Shown here: piece after piece, positions 16,628-26,500 of the stretch
Numbering within the stretch: position 1 is the first letter of the stretch
Layout of the letters: each line of letters begins with the position of its first letter
NCBI RefSeq assembly: GCF_001613105.1
Contig: NZ_BDBS01000018.1
Coordinates: 62,001-126,000 of the forward strand
Source: Nocardia pseudobrasiliensis NBRC 108224
GTDB lineage: Bacteria > Actinomycetota > Actinomycetes > Mycobacteriales > Mycobacteriaceae
Direction: 5' to 3'
Length of the DNA stretch: 64,000 bases
Program-made: the position numbers and the translations under genes
Notes under the pieces: generated by a model
Databases searched by the model: none
Told to the model about the DNA's origin: nothing
The model's input: the letters and a program-made list of their open reading frames with translations, nothing else

Positions 16628-19090
16628 TCAGAACGGTCCGACCGTTGATGGTTTGTCGCCGGTGTGGAGGCGGCGGAGGAATGCGAGGATGCCCGAGCGG
16701 CCGTAGGCCCAGGAGACGACGCTGCGTTGGTCGGCGGGGTCGGCTGGGTTGTAACAGGTGCCCTCGGCGATATCGCGGCCGACGAGGTGGGTGGCGGCGG
16801 ACCAGGCGGCTTCGGTGAAGCGGTCCTTGCCGGTGAGGTCGGCCAGGCGGAGCAGGAAGTCGCCGACGCCGGATATGCCACAGCAGGCGCCGGGGGCGGC
16901 CAGGTTAGGGAGCCAGGTCGCGCAGGTGGTTCCCGCGGCGATGGCCAGCTCCAGGGCCTCGCTGTCGGAACGGATTTCGGCGGATTGCAGCAGCGTGTCG
17001 CCGATTCCGGCCAGGCCGCGGCACCACGAGACGCACAGCCGGGCGGCGGTGGACTGTGCGGAGCGTTCGAGGAGCGAACGCGTTTGGCGATACAGATCCG
17101 CCAGCCGGTAACGCAGTGCGGGCTCGTCGGAGGCGAGTAGGCCGAGTGCGCTCATATGCAGCAGGAATGCCACCGCCCCGGCCTGTCCGTGCGCCATGCC
17201 GACCGAGGCGTCGATTCCGGCCGCGGGCGGGAGATCGTCGGCGGGATAGGAGGATCGAGACGGCGTGTGGTCGATCAACCGCTTCGCGCAGCGGCGGGCC
17301 ACAGCCAGATGCCGTCGTCGGTTCTCGGGCGGAGTCGACGCGGCGTCGGCGAGCAGACAGTGCCCGAAGCCGATTCCGGCCACGCCCGCGATGAGATCGT
17401 CGCCCTGCTGCCGCGAATCCCATTCGGTGAGAATAGGATTCGTCGGCTCGGGTGCCTCGATACCCTCGTCGTGCAGGCGGCGCAGCAGAATGTCGACGCC
17501 GGTGGATCCGACGAACAATCCCGGAGGCATGCGGATTCGCCGCGCATGGTCCGCGGCGGCGCGACCCAGACTCTGCACGGCGTCCACGGCCTCGCGCTTA
17601 CCGAGGTGGTGCAGCAGTTCCAGGCCCACCCCCGCCGCGCCGTGATAGGCGTTGGGTTCGGACCATCCGCCGGGGCCGTCCAGCAGGCGGGTGACGCGAT
17701 CGATCACATCGGCTCGCAATTGATCGATGAGATCGGTTGGACCGCAATCAATTCCGGTCAGTGGTATCGCAACGGTGTGGAATCGTTCGGGATAGCCGGA
17801 GCCAAGGGCGCTCAGGGCCGCGCGGGCGCGATCGAGATCGGGATCGAGCAGGCCCACGATGCAGCGCAGCAGGGGCGGTGTTTCGACGCCGAATCTGCGC
17901 CGGATGGTTTCGCGGGCGCGCCTGCGGGGTTCCTCGGGATCGGGTCCGGCCTCGACCGGATCCGCGCCGGTCGCGGCGAACAGCAATGTCATGCCGAGCG
18001 CGTGCAGATCATCGGCGACCGACGGTGCGGCGCCGGCCAATTGGGCATGCGTGGCATACCCCGGCGCACCGGCGACGGGACGCACGCGGCCGTGATTGCA
18101 ATGCCCGAGGTCGATGATGGTCGGTTCACCGCTGGACTGGCGGATCACGATGTTCTTCGGCGACAGATCCGCGACGATGAATCCGCGGGTGTGAATATCG
18201 CCGAGGATCCGGGCCAGCCGGGTGGCCAGGCGATCCAGCGACCGGCGCGACGGATCGGTCGATCGCGCCGCAGACAGCGGCCGATAGCGGCCGTGCCGCG
18301 CGACATCCTGTGCGAGGGTGAACTTCCCGTCGAAGCTGGTGACCAGGTATTCGTCGACGCCATGCCGGAAATGATCCAAATACCTCGGTACGCCCGATAT
18401 CTCGCTGAGATGCTCGAGAACGTAGTGTTCGTTGCGCAATCGGCCGCGAGCGTCGTCGTCCGGGCCGCCGGATTCGGCGGCCCGTGCGGCCCGGGCCTGT
18501 TTGACGACGACCCGTTCTCCGGTACGGACGTCCTGGGCGTAATACACATTGCCGCTGAGAATTTCGACCAGACCGTACTTCGGCGAGTCGGCGGTCTCCA
18601 GGAACGGGTCAACCGTCCAACGCGGCCGCGGATGAACCGTTTTCTCGTTCCAGGAGACATTGCGCTGCCCGAACGGACCGTAGCCGTAATAGACCGGGGC
18701 GTCCTCGGCGACCCGACCGTCGGCGGGTAGGCGTGGCCCCCGCTCCCCGCGCAGCAACTCGGCCAACAGCGTGCCGACCTCGCGGATCTGCGCCGGGCTC
18801 GGATATACCGTCCACGCCTTCCCGCCCGTATCCCCGCTCAACTCCCGCAGCGCGGGCTCCGAGCGAATCATCCGGAAATGACATCCCGCCGCCAGTAATT
18901 CCGGCACCACGATGTCGGCCAACCGCTCGAAATCCTGCGGGCGCACCGAGATGTGTAACTTCCAGCCGTGATCGGGCAGTGGCATCTCGGGGTTGTGCAC
19001 ATGCAGCCAGACCTGGGACAGGTGCACGCAGCGACCGTACTCGACCGCCGCGCGCGTCGCGTACTGCTCGAAACCGTCACCACCGCGCAT
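16628..19090 (-). CDS. Class IV lanthipeptide synthetase-like protein (lyase-kinase-cyclase)
   Basis: The 820-residue protein has the three LanKC/LanL domains in order. The OspF-like phospho-Ser/Thr lyase is at about 1-180 (HGWKLHISV with the catalytic-type Lys44). The protein-kinase domain is at about 180-440 (Lys197, catalytic loop VADLSPKN with Asp308, DLG with Asp328). The LanC-like cyclase is at about 470-820. The cyclase keeps metal ligands: Cys690 in SWCRGLAG and Cys736-Cys737 in GACCGISG, plus His634 in MAHGQAG. Class III cyclases lack these, so this looks like class IV with an all-Cys site. These enzymes phosphorylate, eliminate and cyclise Ser/Thr/Cys in a ribosomal precursor. No precursor ORF is convincing nearby. 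It lies 139 nt downstream of a free adenylation gene on the same strand. Confidence 0.88.
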   Translation of the reverse strand: MRGGDGFEQYATRAAVEYGRCVHLSQVWLHVHNPEMPLPDHGWKLHISVRPQDFERLADIVVPELLAAGCHFRMIRSEPALRELSGDTGGKAWTVYPSPAQIREVGTLLAELLRGERGPRLPADGRVAEDAPVYYGYGPFGQRNVSWNEKTVHPRPRWTVDPFLETADSPKYGLVEILSGNVYYAQDVRTGERVVVKQARAARAAESGGPDDDARGRLRNEHYVLEHLSEISGVPRYLDHFRHGVDEYLVTSFDGKFTLAQDVARHGRYRPLSAARSTDPSRRSLDRLATRLARILGDIHTRGFIVADLSPKNIVIRQSSGEPTIIDLGHCNHGRVRPVAGAPGYATHAQLAGAAPSVADDLHALGMTLLFAATGADPVEAGPDPEEPRRRARETIRRRFGVETPPLLRCIVGLLDPDLDRARAALSALGSGYPERFHTVAIPLTGIDCGPTDLIDQLRADVIDRVTRLLDGPGGWSEPNAYHGAAGVGLELLHHLGKREAVDAVQSLGRAAADHARRIRMPPGLFVGSTGVDILLRRLHDEGIEAPEPTNPILTEWDSRQQGDDLIAGVAGIGFGHCLLADAASTPPENRRRHLAVARRCAKRLIDHTPSRSSYPADDLPPAAGIDASVGMAHGQAGAVAFLLHMSALGLLASDEPALRYRLADLYRQTRSLLERSAQSTAARLCVSWCRGLAGIGDTLLQSAEIRSDSEALELAIAAGTTCATWLPNLAAPGACCGISGVGDFLLRLADLTGKDRFTEAAWSAATHLVGRDIAEGTCYNPADPADQRSVVSWAYGRSGILAFLRRLHTGDKPSTVGPF

Positions 19091-19229
19091 CGCGCTACCT
19101 GTCGTCGGTCGAACTCACTCCGCGACATGGTATTGACCTGCGCAAACCCGTTCCAGACAGAATTTTACGGGGGTTGACCGGGCGATTCGCGAAACCCGTT
19201 GGGTCCCAAAGGTGTCAGGGGGACATGAT

Positions 19230-20804
19230 TTACCTGGTGCGGGCGGATCTGTTCGCCACGGCCTCGGTCGCCAGCTCCGTCAGCCTGTTCCGGTCGAGTT
19301 TGCCCGACAGGGTAAGCGGCAGGGACGTGAGATGGACATAGCGGTCGGGCAGCATATATTTCGGCAGCCGCGCCGTCAGCACCGCGCGCAGTGCCTCGAT
19401 CCGGCTGCCCTGCTCCTCGCCCTCGTCCTCGGCGACCACGCAGGCCGTCAGCAGATTCGATCCGGTTCGCCGGGCAACCACACACAGCGCGGCATCCCGC
19501 ACGCCGGGCTGGACGCGCAGTACGGCCTCGATCTCGCCGAGCTCGATGCGATATCCCCGCAACTTGATCTGCTGATCGTTGCGGCCCAGATACTCCAGCC
19601 CCCCGTCGGGTTGACGGCGAGCCAGATCACCGGACCGGTAGTAGCGCCTGCGAGTGCCCGACGCCTCGTCCATGACGAAGCGCTGCGCGGTCAACTCCGC
19701 GCGATTCAGATAGCCGCAAGCCACTCCCGGACCGGTGACCCACATTTCGCCGATCTCCCCGTCGGGCACCGGTCGATGCGGCGGTTCCTGCGCGCGCAAC
19801 TCGATGGTCAGATGCGGGAGCGCGACACCGATCGGCGAGTGCACCGCGCCGGTGAGATCTGCCTCGGTGATGTGCCGGAACGTCGCGTACACCGTGGTCT
19901 CGGTGGGCCCGTACATATTGATCACGGCCGGGCGGTGCCCGTCGCACTGCGCCCAGAACTTCCCGACGCTGGTGAGATCGATGCCCTCCCCGGCGAAGAC
20001 GATGTAACGCAACTGTTCCGCCGGATACCGGTTGAGGCTGGTGAACTGTCGGAAGATGGACGGCACCTGGGACAGCACCGTCACCCCCTCCTCGACCAAC
20101 ACGCGCACGAACGCCGCGGGCACCTGGGTCGCCTCGTGCGGCACGACCACCGTCTTGGCCCCGATGGACAGCGGGGCCCACAGCTCCCAGACCGAGACAT
20201 CGAAGCTGAACGAATGGAAGATCGACCAGCAGTCCTCTGGACCGACGGAGAACAGCGGCAGCGCGTTGTCGAGCAGACTCAGCACATTGCCGTGGGTCAC
20301 CACACAGCCCTTGGGCGCACCGGTCGATCCGGACGTGTAGATCACATAGGCCGGATCGCCCGGACCCACCGCGGCTGGATCGGCGACCGGGGCGCCCGGA
20401 TCCGTCGGAGTGTCGAGGTCGTGGACCCGCACCGCGGTGGGCAGCTCGGTGCGCGCGAGCGCGGCAGCGGAGCCGACCACGAAGCCGATTCCGGCGTCGC
20501 GCAGGATGTAGTTCTGCCGTTCGACCGGATAGGTCGGATCGATCGGCACATACGCCGCGCCGCAACGGAGTACGGCCAACATGCCGACCACGACGTCCAC
20601 GGTCCGCTCCACCAGGAGGCCGACCAGATCGCCCTTGCGCACGCCGCGTTCGGTCAGCTGGGTCGCGACCGCCGCGGTACGCGAGCGCAGTTGTTCGTAG
20701 GTCAGGCTCCGGGTCGTATCGGACAGCGCCACGGCATCGGGTGAATTCGTCGCGGACCGGGTGAGAACCTCGTCGAGCGACTCGACTGTGGTGGGTGTGG
20801 ACAT
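19230..20804 (-). CDS. Free-standing amino-acid adenylation enzyme (NRPS A domain)
   Basis: The 524-residue protein is a complete A domain without carrier domain: A3 TSGSTGAPKG (157-166), A4 FDVSVWELW, A5 NMYGPTETT (296-304), A7 YRSGDL, A8 GRNDQQIKLRGYRIELGEIE and A10 with the catalytic Lys in LTLSGKLDRN. Aligning by eye to GrsA gives pocket residues D-V-W-S-V-A-M-V-Y-K, somewhat like codes for Thr/Ser-type residues; this is a weak prediction. It probably loads a carrier protein in trans, for example the free one at 23275. It starts 10 nt after the MFS gene on the same strand. Confidence 0.92.
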   Translation of the reverse strand: MSTPTTVESLDEVLTRSATNSPDAVALSDTTRSLTYEQLRSRTAAVATQLTERGVRKGDLVGLLVERTVDVVVGMLAVLRCGAAYVPIDPTYPVERQNYILRDAGIGFVVGSAAALARTELPTAVRVHDLDTPTDPGAPVADPAAVGPGDPAYVIYTSGSTGAPKGCVVTHGNVLSLLDNALPLFSVGPEDCWSIFHSFSFDVSVWELWAPLSIGAKTVVVPHEATQVPAAFVRVLVEEGVTVLSQVPSIFRQFTSLNRYPAEQLRYIVFAGEGIDLTSVGKFWAQCDGHRPAVINMYGPTETTVYATFRHITEADLTGAVHSPIGVALPHLTIELRAQEPPHRPVPDGEIGEMWVTGPGVACGYLNRAELTAQRFVMDEASGTRRRYYRSGDLARRQPDGGLEYLGRNDQQIKLRGYRIELGEIEAVLRVQPGVRDAALCVVARRTGSNLLTACVVAEDEGEEQGSRIEALRAVLTARLPKYMLPDRYVHLTSLPLTLSGKLDRNRLTELATEAVANRSARTR

Positions 20805-20814
20805 GTGTCGTCCC

Positions 20815-22080
20815 TCAGACTTTCGCTTCGACTTCGGTTTCGACCGCGCTGGTGTACACGCGCAGGAACAGCGGGATCAGGGCCAGGGTCGCGATGGCGA
20901 AAACGCCGAAGGCCAGTTTCGGATCGAACCACTGGGCGAGCAGACCCGCCACCGCCGAGCCCAGCGGGATCGAGCCCCAGCCGAACAGGCGGTTGGCGGC
21001 GCTGTAGCGGCCCATCATCTCCTGGGTCACCAGTCGCTGACCGATGGTGCGGGAGTTGACCGTCCACAGCGTGCCGCCCATACCGCCCAGGAACGCCGCG
21101 GCCCCCACGATCCAGACATTGGTGGTGAGCGCGGGCGCGGCGGTCATCGCGAGGGTCAGGATGATGTTGCTGAACATCACCCGCCGCCGTCCGAACAGCC
21201 GGTTGCTCGCCCCGACGATCACGGTGCCGAAGACGCCGCCGACGCCGAGCGCGCTGACCATGGCGCCGTAATAGCTTGCGCTCAAACCCATTCCGCTCGT
21301 CGCGACCAGCGGCATGAGGCCGAACCAGGCGCCCCAGCAGGCGCACAGCACCGACACCACGATGCTGAATGTGCGCAACAAGCGGTGGCGCAGCAGGAAT
21401 TTCAAACCCTCGGCGATCTGCTCGTGCACCGTGACCTTCGGCTGATCCTCGGTGCGGGCCACGCGGAAGGTGCCGACCAGGAACAGCAGGATGGCCACCG
21501 ACAGGACATACGCGACGACCGTGGAGCCCAGTGCGATCGCGGTGCCCGCGGCGACCAGCAGACCGCCCAGGAACGGACCGGCGAATTCGTTGCAGACGGT
21601 TTCGGCGCCGGTGAGCCACTGATTGGCGCGTTCACGTCCGGCCGGTGCGACGGCATCGGGTATGAGCGCACCGGCCGAGGTCAGCGCGATCACCTCCGCG
21701 ACACCTAGTACGAGGCCGCCCCCGTAGAGCATCGGCAGGTTGATCACATCGGCCAGTACGGCCGCGAACAGTCCGGCCACCACCACGATTCGCATCGTGT
21801 TGGCCAGCCCCAGCAGCCGCCGCCGGTCGGCGCGATCGACCAGGACGCCCACGTGCATCGCGGCGAACAGCCACGGCAGCGTCAAGGTGAGCAGCACGAA
21901 GGACACCAGCGCGGGTGACTTGGTCAGCGTCGTCGCGATCAGCGGGAGCGCCACCTTGGTCACGCCGTCCGCGAGATTGGTCACCGCGGTGAACGAGACC
22001 AGTACGACCGTGTTGCGCCCGATCGGCGACTCGGTGCGGGTCTCGGTCGGTGGCGCCGTCGCCTCTTGGGGTTCCGTCAT
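20815..22080 (-). CDS. MFS exporter, EntS-like
   Basis: The 421-residue, 12-TM-type major facilitator has the MFS loop-2-like motif HVGVLVDRADRRRLL near residue 77. It belongs to the MFS_3/EntS type, often found with siderophore or peptide clusters, and is the likely exporter of the locus product. ATG 22080 is chosen because AGGGGAT lies just upstream and the preceding in-frame residues are not membrane-like. It is the first gene of the minus-strand arm (exporter, A enzyme, lanthionine synthetase) and divergent from the hydroxylase gene. Confidence 0.9.
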   Translation of the reverse strand: MTEPQEATAPPTETRTESPIGRNTVVLVSFTAVTNLADGVTKVALPLIATTLTKSPALVSFVLLTLTLPWLFAAMHVGVLVDRADRRRLLGLANTMRIVVVAGLFAAVLADVINLPMLYGGGLVLGVAEVIALTSAGALIPDAVAPAGRERANQWLTGAETVCNEFAGPFLGGLLVAAGTAIALGSTVVAYVLSVAILLFLVGTFRVARTEDQPKVTVHEQIAEGLKFLLRHRLLRTFSIVVSVLCACWGAWFGLMPLVATSGMGLSASYYGAMVSALGVGGVFGTVIVGASNRLFGRRRVMFSNIILTLAMTAAPALTTNVWIVGAAAFLGGMGGTLWTVNSRTIGQRLVTQEMMGRYSAANRLFGWGSIPLGSAVAGLLAQWFDPKLAFGVFAIATLALIPLFLRVYTSAVETEVEAKV

Positions 22081-22109
22081 CGTCTTATCCCCTAATCGAT
22101 TTCGATGTC

Positions 22110-22128
22110 GCCCGCCGACGCGGCGGGC
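22110..22128. repeat. GC-rich inverted repeat in the divergent promoter region
   Basis: GCCCGCC at 22110-22116 and GGCGGGC at 22122-22128 form a perfect 7-bp stem around GACGC. It lies in the untranslated leader of the exporter operon (minus strand), 30 nt before its start, where it could affect mRNA stability or initiation. No T-tract follows, so a terminator is unlikely. Confidence 0.35.
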
Positions 22129-22228
22129 CCATTGCATTCAAGGATGCCGTGTCGCAAGCGAATACGGAATATGCACCTGTGCCCGGGACAGCGGAAAAAC
22201 ATGAGGTCGCGCGCTCGTAACAGCATGG

Positions 22229-22254
22229 GTGTATCGCTCGAACATCGAGAACAC
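22229..22254. promoter_or_regulatory. Extended dyad, candidate operator of the divergent peptide operons
   Basis: CTCGA (22237-22241) and TCGAG (22245-22249) flank ACA, and the outer GTGT (22229-22232) mirrors ACAC (22251-22254). The dyad sits midway between the exporter start (22080) and the hydroxylase start (22351), in locally AT-richer DNA. It is a plausible site for shared control of both arms; the factor is not known. Confidence 0.35.
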
Positions 22255-22350
22255 ATCCTGGCTTGGAAACCTGTATCCCGAAGGCGCATGTCACCGCGAT
22301 CCATTCCACTCGGCGCGCTTTCGATCTCTCAGAAATAGAAGGGGCAGACG

Positions 22351-23151
22351 ATGCTGATCGATGCCAAGCAGCAATACGAAACACAGGGCTTCTGCGTTCT
22401 GCCGCAGCGGCTCAGTGACGACATGCTCGCGAAGGTGCGTGAGAGTATCTCCGAAATCTCGCAAATGAGCCGCCCGGAGGTCGTCTACGAAAAGGACGGT
22501 AAAACGGTCCGCGCACTGCACGGATGTCACCGATTCGACGATGTGTGCGCGGATCTGGTGCGCCTACCGCTGTTCGTCGATCTGGCCGAGGCGGTACTCG
22601 GCGATCCGGCCTATGTCTACCAGTTCAAGGTGAACATCAAGAACTCCTACGACGGCGAGAAATGGCCGTGGCACCAGGATTTCGCGTTCTGGAGCATCGA
22701 GGACGGCATGCCCGCCGACCGCGCGATGAACATTGCCATCAACCTCGACGATGTCTTCGACTGGAACGGTCCGCTGCAGGTGCTCGCGGGCTCGCATCTG
22801 CTCGGGCTCATCCCGTCGCCCAGCCACGACGCGTCCACCGGCCGTGACTGGCGCGACCACGTCTCGGCCGATCTGACCTACACCGTCGGCGATCAGGAGG
22901 TCGAGGAGCTCAGCCAGCGGCACACATTGCACAAGCTCACGGGCCCGGCCGGAACCATATCGGCCTTCCACCCCAACATCGTGCACTCCTCGGCGCGCAA
23001 CACCTCGAGCGATCGCCGCACCATCCTGTACATCACCTACAACGCGGTGACGAACTCGCCGCGCCACGTCCATCGCCCCGACTTCCTGGTCGATCCGAGC
23101 GTGACCGCGGTCCGCCGGCTGGCCCAGCCCCGGGCGTTGACCCCCGCCTAG
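22351..23151 (+). CDS. PhyH-family Fe(II)/2-oxoglutarate dioxygenase (amino-acid hydroxylase type)
   Basis: The 266-residue enzyme is of the phytanoyl-CoA dioxygenase/EctD superfamily. The iron-binding facial triad is visible as H-x-D in WPWHQDFAF (about residue 110) and the distal His in HPNIVHSSARN. The 2-oxoglutarate-binding Arg is in DRRTILYITYN. NRPS-linked members hydroxylate a free or carrier-bound amino acid. It is the first gene of the plus arm, with GAAGGGG about 6 nt before ATG 22351, and a free carrier protein follows, so a carrier-bound substrate is plausible. Confidence 0.88.
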   Translation: MLIDAKQQYETQGFCVLPQRLSDDMLAKVRESISEISQMSRPEVVYEKDGKTVRALHGCHRFDDVCADLVRLPLFVDLAEAVLGDPAYVYQFKVNIKNSYDGEKWPWHQDFAFWSIEDGMPADRAMNIAINLDDVFDWNGPLQVLAGSHLLGLIPSPSHDASTGRDWRDHVSADLTYTVGDQEVEELSQRHTLHKLTGPAGTISAFHPNIVHSSARNTSSDRRTILYITYNAVTNSPRHVHRPDFLVDPSVTAVRRLAQPRALTPA

Positions 23152-23274
23152 CCGATCCGCCGAACGCGGCAGAAGCCCTGCTCACAAGGCCTGCCGCTCC
23201 GGCCACAGCGGCGCGCAATTGCGAGCACATCGAGCGCACATCCGCCTCGAGAACTATGTGAAAGAAGCAGTTTC

Positions 23275-23550
23275 ATGGACACCATCGACGAAAGCAGGGG
23301 GACCGTGGCGGACACATTGGACCTCGATGTCGCCATCGCTCGACATGCCACGGCGGAATTCGACGATTCCACTTCTCTGGCCGACGCCGGGCTGGAATCG
23401 TTGTCACTCATCAGGCTCGCGGTGGAAGCGGCAGCCGATGAGGACGCCGAAATCGACGCGACCCGTCTGGTCGACATTCACAACATCGGTGATCTGAAAG
23501 TGTGGCTGCGGGAACTCGCGGCCGCCGCGGCGGGAGCGCAGGAATCATGA
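23275..23550 (+). CDS. Free-standing peptidyl/acyl carrier protein
   Basis: The 91-residue acidic protein has the carrier motif DAGLESLSLIRLA; the Ser of LES is the expected phosphopantetheine site near residue 42. The sequence around it is closer to stand-alone NRPS/PKS carrier proteins than to fatty-acid ACP. It lies between the hydroxylase and the C-A-PCP synthetase and overlaps the latter by ATGA. It most likely carries the first residue, loaded by one of the two free A enzymes and perhaps hydroxylated while bound. Confidence 0.85.
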   Translation: MDTIDESRGTVADTLDLDVAIARHATAEFDDSTSLADAGLESLSLIRLAVEAAADEDAEIDATRLVDIHNIGDLKVWLRELAAAAAGAQES

Positions 23551-26500
23551 CCGCGCTGAATTCCGACGTCCTGACGATCACCGATTCGCAAAAGGGTCTG
23601 CTGGTCGTCGACGGCTGGGTGCCGACGCCGGAGATCTACAACCAGCTGATGCGATTCGATATCGATCCGAATCTGCCCGATTCGGTTGTGGCCGACGCGA
23701 TTCGCACCCTGGTCGCCATTCAGCCGGCGTTGCGCCAGGTGTTTCGCACCAAACCCGAATTCCACGCGCTGTTCGCCCCGACGCCCGATCCGGAATCCTT
23801 CCCGCTCGAGGTGGTCGACACCGGCGCGGAGGATTTCGAGGACGGCGTCTGGGAGCTCGTGCGGCGCATGGGCAATGAAAGCTTCGACCTGCAGATCGGG
23901 CCGGCCTATCGGTTCGGTCATGTGCGCGCCGAGGACCGCAGCGCCTCCGCCGTACTGCTGTGCGGCCATCACATCGTGGGTGACGGCATCTCGATGGGGC
24001 CGATCATCCGCGATCTGCAGGACGCGATCTCCGGCAAGTTCGACACCGAGGCGATTGCCGCCAAACAGGCCGAGCGGGAGAGGGCGTACGTCAAAGAGCT
24101 TGCCTCCCAGGACCGCGCCACGCGCGCGGCCGTGGCGAGCGATCGTGCCAAGGTGTGGGCCAAGGAGGTCACCGATGTCCCGCCGCTGGTCCTCGACCCG
24201 CGTCCGGATCGGCCCTCGGAGACGAATTTCCGTGGCGCCCGGGTGGAATGGCGACTGACCGAGGAGCAGACCACCGCGGTCACCGCACTGTGCAAGCGCC
24301 TGTCGGTGAGTCCGTTCGTCTTGTTCACCGCCATCTACGGGGCGACGGTGGCCCGGCACGGTGGGGTCGATCGAGTTCTGGTGGGCAGCCCGTTCGCGGC
24401 GCGGCGCACGGTGAAATCCTTCGATCTGGTCGGCTTCTTCGTCCAGACACTTCCTGTCACAGTCGATGTCGACTGGACGCGATCGGTCGACGAGCATATC
24501 GGCCGGACCGTGCGCGAGGCGGTCGACTACTGCCGCTCGAATCTGGACATCTCCTTCAATCAGCTGGTGGCCGAGGTCGGGCAGGACCGCACCAGCAATC
24601 GCAATCCGCTGTTCTCCTGCATGCTCGCCATGCAGGACACCTACGTGAACACCGAGGACGGGCCGATCCTCGGGGTGAGCGAACCGGGCAACGGCACGGC
24701 CAAATTCGACTTGTGGCTCGGCGCCACCCCGGTCGACGGCAGCTGGCTGCTCGAGCTGGAGTACGACACCGAGCTGATCCGGCCCGAGGTTGCCGAGGCG
24801 GTTCTCGACTCGCTGCGCACCGCGCTGGTGCGCACCCTGTCGGACGGCTCGACGCCGCTGTCGGAGCTGTTCACCGATGCGTCTCTGGCACAAAGCCTTC
24901 CGACACCGCCGTGGCAGCTGCCCGGTGACACGCTGACCGAGCTGATCGACCGGGCCGCCCGGCGCACGCCGGATGCGATCGCGGTCGAGGAACCCGGCAA
25001 ACAGCTGACCTACGCCGAATTGATCACCGCGTCCGAGCAGGTGGCCGCGGGCCTGATCGAACACGGCACGGCCGCACAGGATGTCGTCGCCATCGCCACC
25101 GAGACACTGGTCAGCACCTTGGTCGCGATGCTGGCCATCCTGCGCTGCGGCGCCACCTTCCTGCCGGTGGATCTGAGCCTGCCCGCCGAGCGGCTGGCCG
25201 GAATGCTGGGCCGGTCGGGCTGCAAGATCGTCATCGGCGACGGGGTGGACGCGCCAGGGGTGCGCACCATCCGGTGTGCGGAACTGTGCGGCCCGGCGAG
25301 AATCGAAGGGCTGAACGGGGATCCGAGCGCGGCCGCCTACCTGATGTTCACCTCCGGCTCGACCGGGGTGCCCAAGGGCGTGCTGATGGGACAGCAGCCG
25401 CTGCTGAATCTGGCGGCCTGGCAGCTGACCGCACTCGACCACGGTCCGGAGACCCGGTTCTTCCAGTACGCCCCACTGGGTTTCGACGTATCGTTCCAGG
25501 AGATCATCCCGACCCTGATGACCGGTGGCACCGTGGTGTCGCGGCAGCCGGTCGACCGGCGGGATTTCCCGGCGCTGGTACGCCGGGTCGCCGAAACCGC
25601 GATCACCCACCTGTTCCTGCCGGTGGCCGCGCTGCGGCCGTTCGTACAGGCGGCTCGGGCCGAGGGACTGAGCTTTCCGGCGCTGACCCACCTGTGCGTA
25701 TCCGGCGAACAGTTGCTGGTGGACGACGAGATTCGTGAATTCTTCGTCGAGCACGAGCGGTGCAAGCTGATCAATCTGTACGGACCGACGGAAACCAACG
25801 CCGTGACCGTGCACATGCTGCAGGGCTCCGACGGGCCGTGGCCGGTGCATGTGCCGATCGGGACGCCGATGCCCGGGGTGGCCGCCTACGTGGTCGATAC
25901 GACCGGGCATCTTGCGCCCGTGGGCGTTCCGGGTGAGCTCTACATCGGTGGCTGTGTCCCGGCGGACGGATATCTCGACGATCCGGAGCGCACCGCGGCG
26001 GGCTTCCTGACGGATCGTTTCGCCGAATCGGGCCGAATGTACCGGACCGGCGACCAGGTCGTCCGGGATACCGGCGGCACGCTGACCTTCCTGGGCCGCA
26101 AGGACACTCAGCTCAAGATCCGCGGTCACCGTGTCGAACTCGGCGAGATCGAGGCCGTGGCGACCCGAGTGAAGGGCGTGGCCCAGGCGGTCGCGGTGGC
26201 GCACGGTACCGGCGCCGAACGAGAGCTGGTGCTGTTCCTCCGCGGGGACGGCACCGCGCCGTCCGATCACGCCACGGTCCGTTCCGCGCTGGCCAGGACG
26301 CTGCCCGCGTATCAGGTGCCGACGAAGATCTTCGACATCGATACCGTGCCGACCTCACGGTCGGGTAAGACCGATCGCACCGCCCTTGTCGCACTTATGG
26401 ATTCGCTGGCACCCGCCATCGCCCAGGACGCGCCGGCGCCCGAATTCACCGACGATCTGGAGCGGGAACTGGCCGCGGTGTGGGCGGGCATCCTCGAGGT

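Noticed and set aside
22092..22304. 70-codon Cys-containing minus-strand frame upstream of the exporter, considered as lanthipeptide precursor
   Set aside because: It uses rare AT-rich codons (TTA, ATA, TTT), has poor start context, and its Cys are scattered rather than in a C-terminal Ser/Thr/Cys core. It overlaps the divergent promoter region.
23478..26270. 930-codon antisense frame across the NRPS
   Set aside because: It is His/Arg/Gln-rich with no domain and mirrors the GC-third-position bias of the C-A-PCP gene, so it is a shadow frame.
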